Below are positions 1 through 7,500 of a DNA stretch of 10,272 nt, one piece after another; the stretch's first letter is position 1, and each line of letters begins with the position of its first letter. This DNA is from Candidatus Omnitrophota bacterium (lineage in GTDB: Bacteria; Omnitrophota; Koll11; Gygaellales; Profunditerraquicolaceae). The notes below the pieces were generated by a model. That model ran no database searches and was not told where the DNA came from. It saw only the letters and a list, made by a program, of their open reading frames with translations. The stretch is from positions 1 through 10,272 of the forward strand of contig JAQULD010000055.1 of assembly GCA_028719045.1 (NCBI GenBank), given 5' to 3'. The position numbers and the translations under genes are program-made.

Positions 1-62
1 GCTACACTTCTTTAAGTTTTATCTGGAAGGTGTTTTTTACATATAGTCGCAGGCATACAATG

Positions 63-95
63 ATCCGTATGCTTACACAGGTACGGATTTTTTAT
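63..95 (+). terminator. Rho-independent terminator-like hairpin before the GT2 gene
   Basis: A 7-bp perfect inverted repeat, ATCCGTA at 63-69 and TACGGAT at 82-88, encloses a 12-nt loop and runs into a T-rich tract (88-99). This fits an intrinsic terminator for a gene lying left of the window. A good -10-like hexamer, TACAAT, sits at 56-61. A start from it would fall inside the hairpin, and no convincing -35 lies at the right distance, so I do not call a promoter. Bases 1-62 hold no gene that I can support. Confidence 0.55.
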
Positions 96-109
96 TTTTA
101 AGGAGCATT

Positions 110-1147
110 ATGGATCATTTTACCAAAAGCAGGCTTACCGTTATCATCCCGGCGTACAACGAAGGCAAGACCATTGAAGATACGATCTTAAGCCTTAAAC
201 GCCAGACTGTTCTTCCTGAAGAGATCATCGTTATCGACGATTGCTCTACGGATGATACTTTTGAAAGGGCAAAGGCCCTGGGGGTGACTGTTATCCGTCC
301 GCCTGAGAATACCGGCTCGAAAGCAGGGGCCCAGAACTTCGCCTTATCCGGGATCGCTACCGAGTTTACCATGGCGGTAGACGCTGACACTACCCTGGCG
401 CCTGATGCTATAGAAAAACTTATAGAAGCGCTTAAGGATAAAGACGTGGCCGCGGCCTGCGGTTATGTGGTGCCGCGTTATGTCCGCACTATCTGGGAGC
501 GCGGCAGGTATATCGAGTATTTATTCGCCTTTTCTTTTTACAAGGAAATACAGGATTATTACGAGAAACCCCTTATTTCTTCGGGGTGTTTTTCGGTTTA
601 TCGCACCGAGATCCTTAAGCGCCATAACGGCTGGCCTACGCGCACTTTGGCTGAGGATATGGACCTTACCTGGAGTTTTTACCGCGCCGGCTACGGAGTG
701 CGTTTTGTGCCTGATGCCTGCTGTTTCCCGGTTGAGCCTCATAATTATACTTTTATGAGGAAACAGCTTAAACGCTGGTCACACGGGTTTATGCAGAATG
801 TCCGGATCCACTGGCGCCATGTCATGAATATAGAGTACCTGCGCATGATAGTGGCGGTAGCTTTATGGGACGCGACTATCGCTTCTGTCGCCTACCTTTT
901 TCTCCTGCCGCTTTTGGCCATTATTTTCAGAAATCCTTTTTTTCTGCTTGGCTATATTATTGACGCGCCGGCAGTGCTGGTGCCTGTTTTTTTAAGCGCA
1001 AAACACGAACGGAACATGGGCAGGATAATCTCCAGCGTTCCGTCGTTTTTCTTCCTGCGCACTATTAACAGCGTGTTCATGCTGGAAGCATTTTGGAGCG
1101 AGCTCGTAATGAGAAAAAAATTCAGCGTATATGAGAAAGGACACTAA
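110..1147 (+). CDS. Membrane GT2 family glycosyltransferase (polysaccharide synthase-like)
   Basis: This 345-residue protein should transfer sugar from a nucleotide-sugar donor to a growing glycan at the cytoplasmic face of the inner membrane. The GT-A fold starts at residue 9 (TVIIPAYNE). The processive GT2 landmarks are present in order: DD at 43-44, DAD at 91-93, ED at 182-183, and QLKRW at 219-223, which matches the Q-x-x-R-W motif of cellulose, hyaluronan and poly-GlcNAc synthases. About three C-terminal membrane segments follow (roughly 247-272, 275-297 and 308-325), fewer than in BcsA. The N-terminus has no membrane helix. AAGGAG at 100-105 precedes the ATG at good spacing. The next gene starts 3 bases after the stop, so the two are co-transcribed. 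The glycan product cannot be read from the sequence. Class assignment is firm; processivity is inferred from Q-x-x-R-W. Confidence 0.92.
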   Translation: MDHFTKSRLTVIIPAYNEGKTIEDTILSLKRQTVLPEEIIVIDDCSTDDTFERAKALGVTVIRPPENTGSKAGAQNFALSGIATEFTMAVDADTTLAPDAIEKLIEALKDKDVAAACGYVVPRYVRTIWERGRYIEYLFAFSFYKEIQDYYEKPLISSGCFSVYRTEILKRHNGWPTRTLAEDMDLTWSFYRAGYGVRFVPDACCFPVEPHNYTFMRKQLKRWSHGFMQNVRIHWRHVMNIEYLRMIVAVALWDATIASVAYLFLLPLLAIIFRNPFFLLGYIIDAPAVLVPVFLSAKHERNMGRIISSVPSFFFLRTINSVFMLEAFWSELVMRKKFSVYEKGH

Positions 1148-1150
1148 GCT

Positions 1151-1519
1151 ATGACTGCGGGAGTTCCGGGAAGCGGGATAGGCGGGTTTTTTTATTTATT
1201 AAGCGCTCTGCTTATGCCGGTGCAGGAATCGGTTTCCGTATGCATGGGGAAAAGCAACCGCGCCAGCAGAAAAATGGTTTTTCGCCAGGTGCTTAATGCC
1301 ATGGGAGTTTTGTGCGGAGTGTGGTTGACCGGATGGTTTATTTCACGCGCTTTTAAAGCGGTTTATTCTTCGATGCACTTGGGAGACAGCCGCATGCTTC
1401 CTGTGATCCAGAGCGCAGGCCTTGTCTGCGGATTGATCACGCTTTTAGGGGTAATCCTGGTTATCCAGGTCTTTAGTATTACCGCGCGAAAAACCAGGCC
1501 GCGTTCAGGCCGGGCATAG
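1151..1519 (+). CDS. Small three-helix membrane protein partner of the GT2 enzyme, function unknown
   Basis: This 122-residue hydrophobic protein has membrane segments at roughly residues 8-25, 44-68 and 85-110, with a basic loop (about 34-45: K, R, R, K, R) and a basic tail (TARKTRPRSGRA). By the positive-inside rule both of these should be cytoplasmic. The N-terminal stretch GVPGSGIGGFFYLLSALLMP reads like the conserved signature of a family, but I cannot name it. The gene starts 3 bases after the glycosyltransferase stop, with an AAAGGA-like ribosome site inside that gene, and a strong terminator follows, so the two form a closed two-gene unit. PgaC/IcaA-type synthases have a small membrane partner (PgaD/IcaD). 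A similar helper role is possible here, but this rests on position and topology only and I see no PgaD similarity. Confidence 0.8.
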   Translation: MTAGVPGSGIGGFFYLLSALLMPVQESVSVCMGKSNRASRKMVFRQVLNAMGVLCGVWLTGWFISRAFKAVYSSMHLGDSRMLPVIQSAGLVCGLITLLGVILVIQVFSITARKTRPRSGRA

Positions 1520-1542
1520 AAGCGGGGCTTAAGGCAAGAATT

Positions 1543-1589
1543 AACCTTCACGGCTGTTTAGCTATTAAACAGCGAGTGAAGGTTTTTTT
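1543..1589 (+). terminator. Strong intrinsic terminator ending the GT2 operon
   Basis: A two-part stem: AACCTTCAC (1543-1551) pairs with GTGAAGGTT (1576-1584), and GCTGTTTA (1553-1560) pairs with TAAACAGC (1566-1573). A 1/2-nt internal loop separates the stems and the apical loop is GCTAT. A run of seven T follows (1583-1589). With 17 base pairs and a U tract, this should end transcription efficiently and separates the glycosyltransferase unit from the next genes. Confidence 0.93.
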
Positions 1590-1601
1590 ATTCTTAATGC
1601 G

Positions 1602-1629
1602 TGGATAAGGGCTGCCGTTGTGTTATAAT
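1602..1629 (+). promoter_or_regulatory. Extended -10 promoter giving a leaderless transcript
   Basis: A perfect TATAAT lies at 1624-1629, preceded by TG at 1621-1622 (extended -10, TGTTATAAT). A 4/6 match to the -35 box, TGGATA at 1602-1607, sits at 16-bp spacing. A start 7-8 bases after the -10 box falls at about 1636-1637, which is the A of the ATG at 1637. No ribosome-binding site could fit in between. Confidence 0.7.
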
Positions 1630-1636
1630 ACAAAAT

Positions 1637-2008
1637 ATGCGGATCAGGATAAGTATAGGAAAATTGGTTGTTTCAGCCGGGCTAAATGACTCCAGGACCG
1701 CTAAATTGATCTGGGATAACTTGCCGATTGCGGCAAAGGCCGAGCTGTGGGGGGATGAGGTCTATTGCTATATCAAGCTTAAAATCGGCACGGAAAAAGA
1801 ATACGGCCGTGATGTCGTTGAAGCCGGCGACCTGGCCTATTGGCCGCCCGGCCCTTGCCTGTGCCTATTTTTCGGCATGACGCCTAAGAGCCGTGATGGA
1901 AAGATCATTCCCGCAAGCGCAGTCAACGTTTTTGGAAAACTCGAGGGGGATCCTGGGGTTTTGGCAAGCGTTAAAGAAGGTGAATCCATAAAAGTCGAGA
2001 GAATATGA
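1637..2008 (+). CDS. Cyclophilin-like fold protein (PF04126/TM1367-type)
   Basis: This 123-residue protein matches the small bacterial and archaeal family with a minimal cyclophilin-like beta-barrel. Recognisable family blocks are LNDSRTAKLIWDNLPI near the N-terminus, AELWGDEVYCYI, then GDLAYWPPGPCLCLFFG and TPKS in the middle, and IIPASAVNVFGKL near the end. The family resembles cyclophilins in fold, but peptidyl-prolyl isomerase activity is not established and its role is unknown. No signal peptide is visible, so it is probably cytosolic. The in-frame GTG at 1601 would add 12 unlike residues and would lie upstream of the TATAAT box, so I choose ATG 1637. The stop overlaps the next start as ATGA, which implies translational coupling to the TPR gene. 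Confidence 0.85.
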   Translation: MRIRISIGKLVVSAGLNDSRTAKLIWDNLPIAAKAELWGDEVYCYIKLKIGTEKEYGRDVVEAGDLAYWPPGPCLCLFFGMTPKSRDGKIIPASAVNVFGKLEGDPGVLASVKEGESIKVERI

Positions 2009-2724
2009 CCCTAAAAGTGAAGAAAAACATTTTTCCGGATTTTTTCCGCAGTTTGGCTTTAGTTTTCTTTTTAAGCGCCTGTGCGAATTTCTTATTGCCG
2101 CAGGCAGTATTTTGTCAGCAAAACCCCGCTGTAGATAATGATACCGCCGCCGGCCATTATTACCGCAGCAAGCAGCTGGACGCCCGCCACCGCTACGACG
2201 AGGCGATCGGTGAACTGGAAAAAGCTTTGGTCATGGATCCTTCCTTTGCCAAGGCGCATCTTATGCTGGGGGTGGAATTTACCATGAAGGCCAGATACGA
2301 CGAAGCGATAGAAGAGTATAATAAAGCTATTGCCCTGGGGCTTGACAGCTATAATCAGGCGGCCGCCCGCAATAATCTGGGAGCTGTGTATCTGAGTAAA
2401 GGCATGAAGGATGCGGCGGTGCAACAGTTTAGGCTCGCGTTAAAGGCGGACCCTTCTTTCAGGGACGCGCAAATAGCTTTAAGCAGAATAACAGGGGGGA
2501 ACCGCGTCCAATTCTTGCCGCGTAAGGACAATTCCGCGCCCCGGTGGAAGGCCACGTTTTACTATGTTGTTTTTTATTTAGTGCTCTTTTTTCTCGCTTT
2601 ACTCGGCCAGTTCAGAAAGAAAAAGCCGGAAGAGCCAAAAAAATATTTCCCCGGAAGCTCTACCGCGAACGAAAGGTCTTCTGATTCGAAAGGCTCCAAA
2701 GAGCGCGGCGGCTGCGAAAGGTAG
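2005..2724 (+). CDS. Membrane-anchored TPR protein
   Basis: This 239-residue protein has a hydrophobic N-terminal signal region (about 16-36), roughly three tetratricopeptide repeats (about 49-82, 83-116 and 117-152, e.g. YDEAIGELEKALVMDPSFAKA), one strong membrane helix (about 184-201) and a short charged tail (KKKPEEPKK onward). The TPR array should lie outside the cytoplasm, with the basic tail inside, and act as a protein-binding scaffold. LSAC at 23-26 resembles a lipobox. However, hydrophobic sequence continues past that Cys to residue 37, so ordinary signal-peptide cleavage or an uncleaved anchor is equally possible. It is coupled to the preceding cyclophilin-like gene by an ATGA overlap. 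The partner it recruits is unknown. No terminator is evident after it. Confidence 0.85.
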   Translation: MTLKVKKNIFPDFFRSLALVFFLSACANFLLPQAVFCQQNPAVDNDTAAGHYYRSKQLDARHRYDEAIGELEKALVMDPSFAKAHLMLGVEFTMKARYDEAIEEYNKAIALGLDSYNQAAARNNLGAVYLSKGMKDAAVQQFRLALKADPSFRDAQIALSRITGGNRVQFLPRKDNSAPRWKATFYYVVFYLVLFFLALLGQFRKKKPEEPKKYFPGSSTANERSSDSKGSKERGGCER

Positions 2725-2750
2725 AAAACCCGCCTTTATTTCAGATAAAT

Positions 2751-2773
2751 CATACTATTCATACTTTTCATAC
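2751..2773. repeat. Three CATAC units at 9-bp spacing upstream of the arsR-type promoter
   Basis: CATAC occurs at 2751-2755, 2760-2764 and 2769-2773, each starting 9 bases after the last (CATACTATT, CATACTTTT, CATACCTAA). The array lies 46 bases upstream of the -35 box. It could be a short direct-repeat binding site, but three 5-bp matches in AT-rich DNA may be chance. Confidence 0.35.
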
Positions 2774-2818
2774 CTAAAGACCGGGTGGAAAATAATCAAA
2801 AAATAATGGCCAAAAAAC

Positions 2819-2847
2819 TTGACAAGGCCGGTTATATATTGTATTAT
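2819..2847 (+). promoter_or_regulatory. Sigma70-type promoter of the ArsR-RND operon
   Basis: A perfect TTGACA at 2819-2824 and TATTAT (5/6) at 2842-2847 are separated by 17 bp, the optimal spacing. Transcription would start near 2854, inside the palindrome described separately, leaving a leader of about 24 bases. A G-rich ribosome site (AGGGGG, 2867-2872) lies 5 bases before the ATG. Confidence 0.88.
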
Positions 2848-2865
2848 CTGAATATAACGATAATA
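2842..2865. promoter_or_regulatory. Palindromic operator overlapping the -10 box
   Basis: TATTATC at 2842-2848 and GATAATA at 2859-2865 form a perfect 7-bp inverted repeat with a 10-bp AT-rich spacer. The left arm contains the -10 hexamer and the right arm lies just past the predicted start site. AT-rich dyads over the promoter are typical of ArsR/SmtB-family autorepression, so the gene 12 bases downstream probably encodes the repressor that binds here. Confidence 0.72.
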
Positions 2866-2877
2866 TAGGGGGAATAA

Positions 2878-3144
2878 ATGTCTGTGGATTATCAGGAGGA
2901 CAGTGAACTGTTAAAAGCGCTTGCCCATCCGGTGCGGCTTAAGATCGTGGAAGGGCTGTTGAACCGCGAGTGCAACGTTAATAAGATAGTTAAGGCGTTA
3001 AATATCCCGCAATCTACCGTTTCGCAGCATCTTGCGATACTGCGGAACAGGGGCGTAGTCCAGGTCAGAAAAGAAGGAGTGAAGACATGTTACAGGGTCT
3101 CCAATTCAAAAGTATCAAGGCTCTTGAAAATCTTAAGCGAATAA
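2878..3144 (+). CDS. ArsR/SmtB-family winged-helix repressor
   Basis: This 88-residue dimeric winged-helix regulator probably represses its own operon, including the downstream RND pump. LLKALAHPVRLKIVEGL (11-27) is the family's N-terminal helix block, QSTVSQHLAILR (45-56) is the recognition helix, and the wing follows (GVVQVRKEGVKTCYRVS). It has exactly two cysteines: C32 just before the helix-turn-helix and C71 in the wing. It lacks the ELCVC metal motif of classic ArsR/CadC. Two distant cysteines recall the thiol/persulfide-sensing SqrR/BigR subgroup, so a redox or sulfur inducer is plausible but unproven. Its last 58 bases overlap the start of the TolC-like gene in another frame, and the sequence coding K65-E66-G67 supplies that gene's ribosome-binding site. 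Confidence 0.93.
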   Translation: MSVDYQEDSELLKALAHPVRLKIVEGLLNRECNVNKIVKALNIPQSTVSQHLAILRNRGVVQVRKEGVKTCYRVSNSKVSRLLKILSE

Positions 3145-4511
3145 GTTTAATACTGTTTGTTTTCCTGGCTTTAGCGCGGACGTCCCCGGCAAGCGAAGGC
3201 CCCGGCGAAGCGAAGGTCCTTACTTTTGAAACATTTTGCCGCAAAGCCGTGGCGTATTATCCGAAACTGAAGCAGCAGGACGCAAGCGTGAACGCCGCTA
3301 TCGCGAAAAAGCTTTTGGCTGTTTCCGGATTCCTGCCGCGCGTCCAGGGCGTTACTTCGGTTACACATGGAGACGACCCGGTATTTGTTTTTGGAAGCCT
3401 TTTGAGGGAGAATTCTTTTACTTCGGATAATTTTGAGCTTTCGAAGCTTAATACTCCAAGTCCGCATACGACTTATAATTTCTCTCTGGAGGCCCAGTGG
3501 CCGATCTTTGACGCGTTTCAAACCATCTCCAGGGTCCGTTCGGCTAAATTCATGATAGATTCCGCCCGTTTTGATAAGGCGTTCACGCAAATGGAAGCGT
3601 ATCTTGTTTCTTCCGAGGCTTATCTTAGAGCCGAGGCTCTGGAAAAGCTTCTTGCTTCGGTCAGCGAAGTTAGCCTCGACAGCCAGGAGGACATAAAGCA
3701 GGCCGAAGATTTGAAAGAGAAAGGCCTGATCTTAGGAGCTGATTTTTATTCGGCAAAAGTCATCCTGGGCAATATCAATCAGCTTAAAAATCAGCTTACC
3801 AGGGAAAAGCAGGCCGCGCATATTTTACTGAACATACTCATGGGAGAAGACCCCTTTAACGCCTTCGAAATTCAAAGTGAACCGGTAAGAGGCCAGGCCG
3901 GGAATAAGACATTGGAAAGCTGGTTAGAGGAAGCTTATAAGTTGCGGCCGGATTTTGTGGCTATGGATAAAACTATACTGGCGCAGCAAGCCGAAGTTTC
4001 GAGAGAAAGATCCACCGCTTTACCCAGGGTCGACGCGTTCATGGAAGCAAGAGACGATACCCATAATTTTAGAAGCAACGGCGGCCGGAATTATATCGCG
4101 GGAGTCAAGGCCCAGATAGACCTTTTTGACCCGGCATATCCTGAACGCGTGCGCATATCCAGGGAGGCGCTCAAGAAACTGGAATTGGAAAAAGTGCTTT
4201 TAAAAGATAATATAACAAAAGACCTGGCTAACGAGTTCGCTTATTATATGTCCGCCCTGGATAATCTTCCGCTGTTCCAAAAAATGCTGGAAGACGCCAA
4301 ACAAGCAGTCGACCTTATGCTGCCGCTTTACCGGGAAGGCAGGAAATCGATCGCCGATCTTCTGCAGATACGTTTTTCTTACCTTAATTCGGCGAAAGGC
4401 TACTATACCCTGGCTACTGATTCCCGTTCTTCCTGGATGAGGCTTTTGTTCCTTTCAGGCCAGCTCGATGAGGCGCGTATGAACGCTGTTTTAAAATCAA
4501 AAGAGGAATAA
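3087..4511 (+). CDS. TolC-family outer membrane channel protein
   Basis: This 474-residue outer-membrane factor should trimerise into the exit duct of an RND pump. A basic segment (K9 to R18) and a hydrophobic core (about 19-30) form a signal peptide, with likely cleavage near TSPAS (residues 32-36). Two OEP repeats follow at about 45-235 and 255-460, rich in long coiled-coil helices. The block DPVFVFGSLLRENSF and NFSLEAQWPIFDA is characteristic of RND-linked channel proteins. No Cys follows the signal peptide, so it is not a lipoprotein. Start choice: ATG 3087 has AAGGAG at 3074-3079 with 7-bp spacing, and no later usable start keeps the signal peptide. This start lies inside the ArsR gene. 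The RND permease follows after 4 bases, where a periplasmic adaptor gene would be expected. Confidence 0.9.
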   Translation: MLQGLQFKSIKALENLKRISLILFVFLALARTSPASEGPGEAKVLTFETFCRKAVAYYPKLKQQDASVNAAIAKKLLAVSGFLPRVQGVTSVTHGDDPVFVFGSLLRENSFTSDNFELSKLNTPSPHTTYNFSLEAQWPIFDAFQTISRVRSAKFMIDSARFDKAFTQMEAYLVSSEAYLRAEALEKLLASVSEVSLDSQEDIKQAEDLKEKGLILGADFYSAKVILGNINQLKNQLTREKQAAHILLNILMGEDPFNAFEIQSEPVRGQAGNKTLESWLEEAYKLRPDFVAMDKTILAQQAEVSRERSTALPRVDAFMEARDDTHNFRSNGGRNYIAGVKAQIDLFDPAYPERVRISREALKKLELEKVLLKDNITKDLANEFAYYMSALDNLPLFQKMLEDAKQAVDLMLPLYREGRKSIADLLQIRFSYLNSAKGYYTLATDSRSSWMRLLFLSGQLDEARMNAVLKSKEE

Positions 4512-4515
4512 GCAT

Positions 4516-7500
4516 ATGGAGAATTTAAGCCCGCATAGGCTAGGTTTCCTGGGGAAAGTCATCAATACTTTCGCCCGTTCCAAGATCACTCCGCTTATCA
4601 TTGCAGCTTCGGTCATGCTTGGTTTATTCGCGGTGGTAAATCTTCCCAGGGAGGAAGAACCCCAGATATCGGTCCCTATGTTCGATATTTTCGTTTCCTA
4701 TCCCGGGGCCAGCGCCCAGGAAGTCGAACGCAGGATCATAAACGTCGGGGAGCGCAAGCTCTGGGAAATATCCGGCGTCGAATATATTTATTCTACCGCG
4801 GAATCCGACGGAGCTTTGTTTATCGTGCGGTTCAAGGTTGGAGAGGACGTAGAAAAAAGCCTGATCAAACTTTACACCAAAGTTTATGCCAACCTTGACC
4901 TTTTAGCCCAAGGGGCCTCACAGCCGCTTATTAAACTCAGGTCCATTGATGATGTGCCTATTTTAAGCCTGACATTCCACAGTAAGGCTAAAGATTTGGT
5001 ATCTCTGCGCAGGATTGTCGCGGCTACCCAGAATCAGATAAACTCCATACCCGACGTATCAGAAACCGCTATTATTGGAGGAAGAAAACGGCAGTTCCAG
5101 GTTTTCTTTGACGAAGAGAAATTAAAAGAGCACCTTTTAAATCCTTCGGAGATCTCCGGGCTTATACAAAGGACCAATGTCAAGAATGACGCCGGTCATC
5201 TGCAGAGCAAGCCTGAACTTGTGTATGTGGAAGCGGACGCTTTCTTCAGGTCGGTCCAGGACCTGGCGAATCTGGTGGTGGGCGTAAGCCAGGGGGGAGT
5301 GATCTATTTAAAGGATATCGCCGAGGTAGTGGATGGGCCTGACCAGGATGAAAATCACGTTAATATCCGCTACGGAAGTATTTCCAAGGAGCCGGATAAA
5401 GGCCCGTTTGAAGCGGTAACACTGGCTGTTTCCAAACGTAAGGGCGCGAACGCCGCCCGGCTTTGCGAAAAAGTGATCTCAAAGGTGGAGGGACTGCGTG
5501 GCGGCGCTATACCGGAAGACGTGACATTTACCACGACCCGCGATTACGGCGAGACCGCCAATGAAAAGTCAAACGAACTGCTTTTTCATATGGCAATAGC
5601 GATCTTCGGCGTCAGCGTCCTGATCGCTTTATCCCTGGGGCTCAAAGAATCCGGGGTAGTCGCGATCGCTATTCCCATGACCCTGTCTTTGACGCTGGCT
5701 GCTTTTTATTTTATGGGGTTCACCCTTAACAGGATCACGCTTTTCGCGCTTATTTTTTCCATCGGTATCCTTGTAGACGATCCGATAGTGGGCGTGGAAA
5801 ACATTGTCCGGCACCTTAGATTGCCGTCCAACCGCGGCAGGCCGCTTCTTGATGTTACTATCGAGGCGGTAAAAGAGGTGGGAAGCCCGTTGATACTGGC
5901 GACTTTAGCGGTTATCGCGGCGATCCTGCCCATGGCTTTTGTACGCGGGCTTATGGGGCCGTATATGAGGCCCATTCCTATAGGCGCCAGCCTCGCTATG
6001 GTTTTTTCGATGCTTGTCGCTTTTATCGCCACTCCCTGGGCGGCATACAGGATTTTAGGAAAGGCGCATCTTGCGGGTAAACTAAGGGGGCACGGAGAAG
6101 GAGAAAAAGAAGACCTGCTTACCAGAATTTACCGTTCATATATGAACCCCTTGATTTATAAGCCGAAAATACGCGCTAACTTTTTAAAGGTGATCTTAGG
6201 GCTTTTTATTATTTCGGTTTTGCTTGTTCCTTTAAGGCTGGTAAAAGTAAAAATGCTGCCCTTTGACAATAAGGATGAATTTCAGGTGATACTGGATATG
6301 CCGGAAGGCACACCAATAGATAAGACCGGCCTTGTGCTTGAGAAAATCGCCGGGTATTTGATCACTGTCCCGGAGGTAAAAGATATCGAAGCTTATTGCG
6401 GCACAAGCGCCCCATACAACTTTAACGGCCTGGTGCGGCATTATTACCTGCGTTCAAAGCCCAACCAGGCGGACCTCCAGGTCAACCTTGTAGGCAAGAA
6501 CAGCCGCAAACGCCAAAGCCACGATATCGCCAAAAGCGTGCGGCCGAAAATCCATGAAATCGTCGCTGAGTTCGCCGGACACGTGCAGGTCGCGGAAGTT
6601 CCACCCGGCCCTCCGGTGCTCTCGACACTGGTATTTGAAGTTTACGGCCCTAACCTGGAAGGGCAGAATGAACTGGCAAAGAAAATAGAAGGATTGCTTG
6701 GCGCTAACAGAGGAGTAACCGATATCGACACCTATGTCGCTTCCCCTGAAAAACTCTTAAGGCTAAGGGTGGATACTCAAAAGGCGACCCTTAACGGAAT
6801 ACCGGTTTCGCAAGTAGCCCAAACAATCGCGCTGTCGGTCCGCGGAAAGGCAATAGATCTTGCGCATCTTTCTAATGAGTATGAGCCGGTCGATATAATC
6901 CTAAGGCTTTCACAGGAAAAACGGGAGAACCTGGACGCTTTGCTTGGCCTGACGCTGCTTTCCAGGTATGGTTCAGAGATCCCGCTTAAAGACCTGGTCA
7001 GCGTGGAAGAGCTGAACAAGGACAGGCCGATCTACCATAAAAACCTGATGCGGGTTTCTTATGTGATCGCCGATGTGGCGGGTAAATTTGAAAGCCCGGT
7101 TTATGCCATACTTGACCTGAAAAAAAAGATTAACAGCCTTCCTCTTCCGGCCGGGGAGGGAAACCAGCAAAAAAACATTAAACAGTTCTTTACCACCCAG
7201 CCTTCCTCAACCGATAAATGGTCCATGAAATGGGACGGAGAGTGGCAGGTGACCTATGAAGTTTTCCGGGACCTGGGGATAGCGTTCGCGGCGGTGCTTA
7301 TCCTTATTTATGTGCTTGTCGTGGGCTGGTTCCAGTCGTTCAAGGTACCCTGGATAATCATGCTGCCTATTCCGCTTACGCTTGTGGGCATACTGCCCGC
7401 GCATTGGATGTTCGGGGTGTTCTTTACCGCCACCTCCATGATAGGCATGATCGCCGGAGCCGGAATTGTGGTAAGGAATTCGATAATCCTGGTGGATTTC

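Noticed and set aside
56..61. TACAAT as a -10 box for the GT2 gene
   Set aside because: No adequate -35 exists at 16-18 bp, and the start would fall inside the terminator-like hairpin. It remains possible only as a weak promoter.
1601..1636. GTG start for the cyclophilin-like gene
   Set aside because: It lies upstream of an extended -10 promoter that would start transcription at about 1637, has no ribosome site, and the added residues do not fit the family.
3171..3590. 139-codon open frame on the minus strand inside the TolC-like gene
   Set aside because: It is antisense to the signal peptide and first OEP repeat, and has no ribosome site or recognisable motif.
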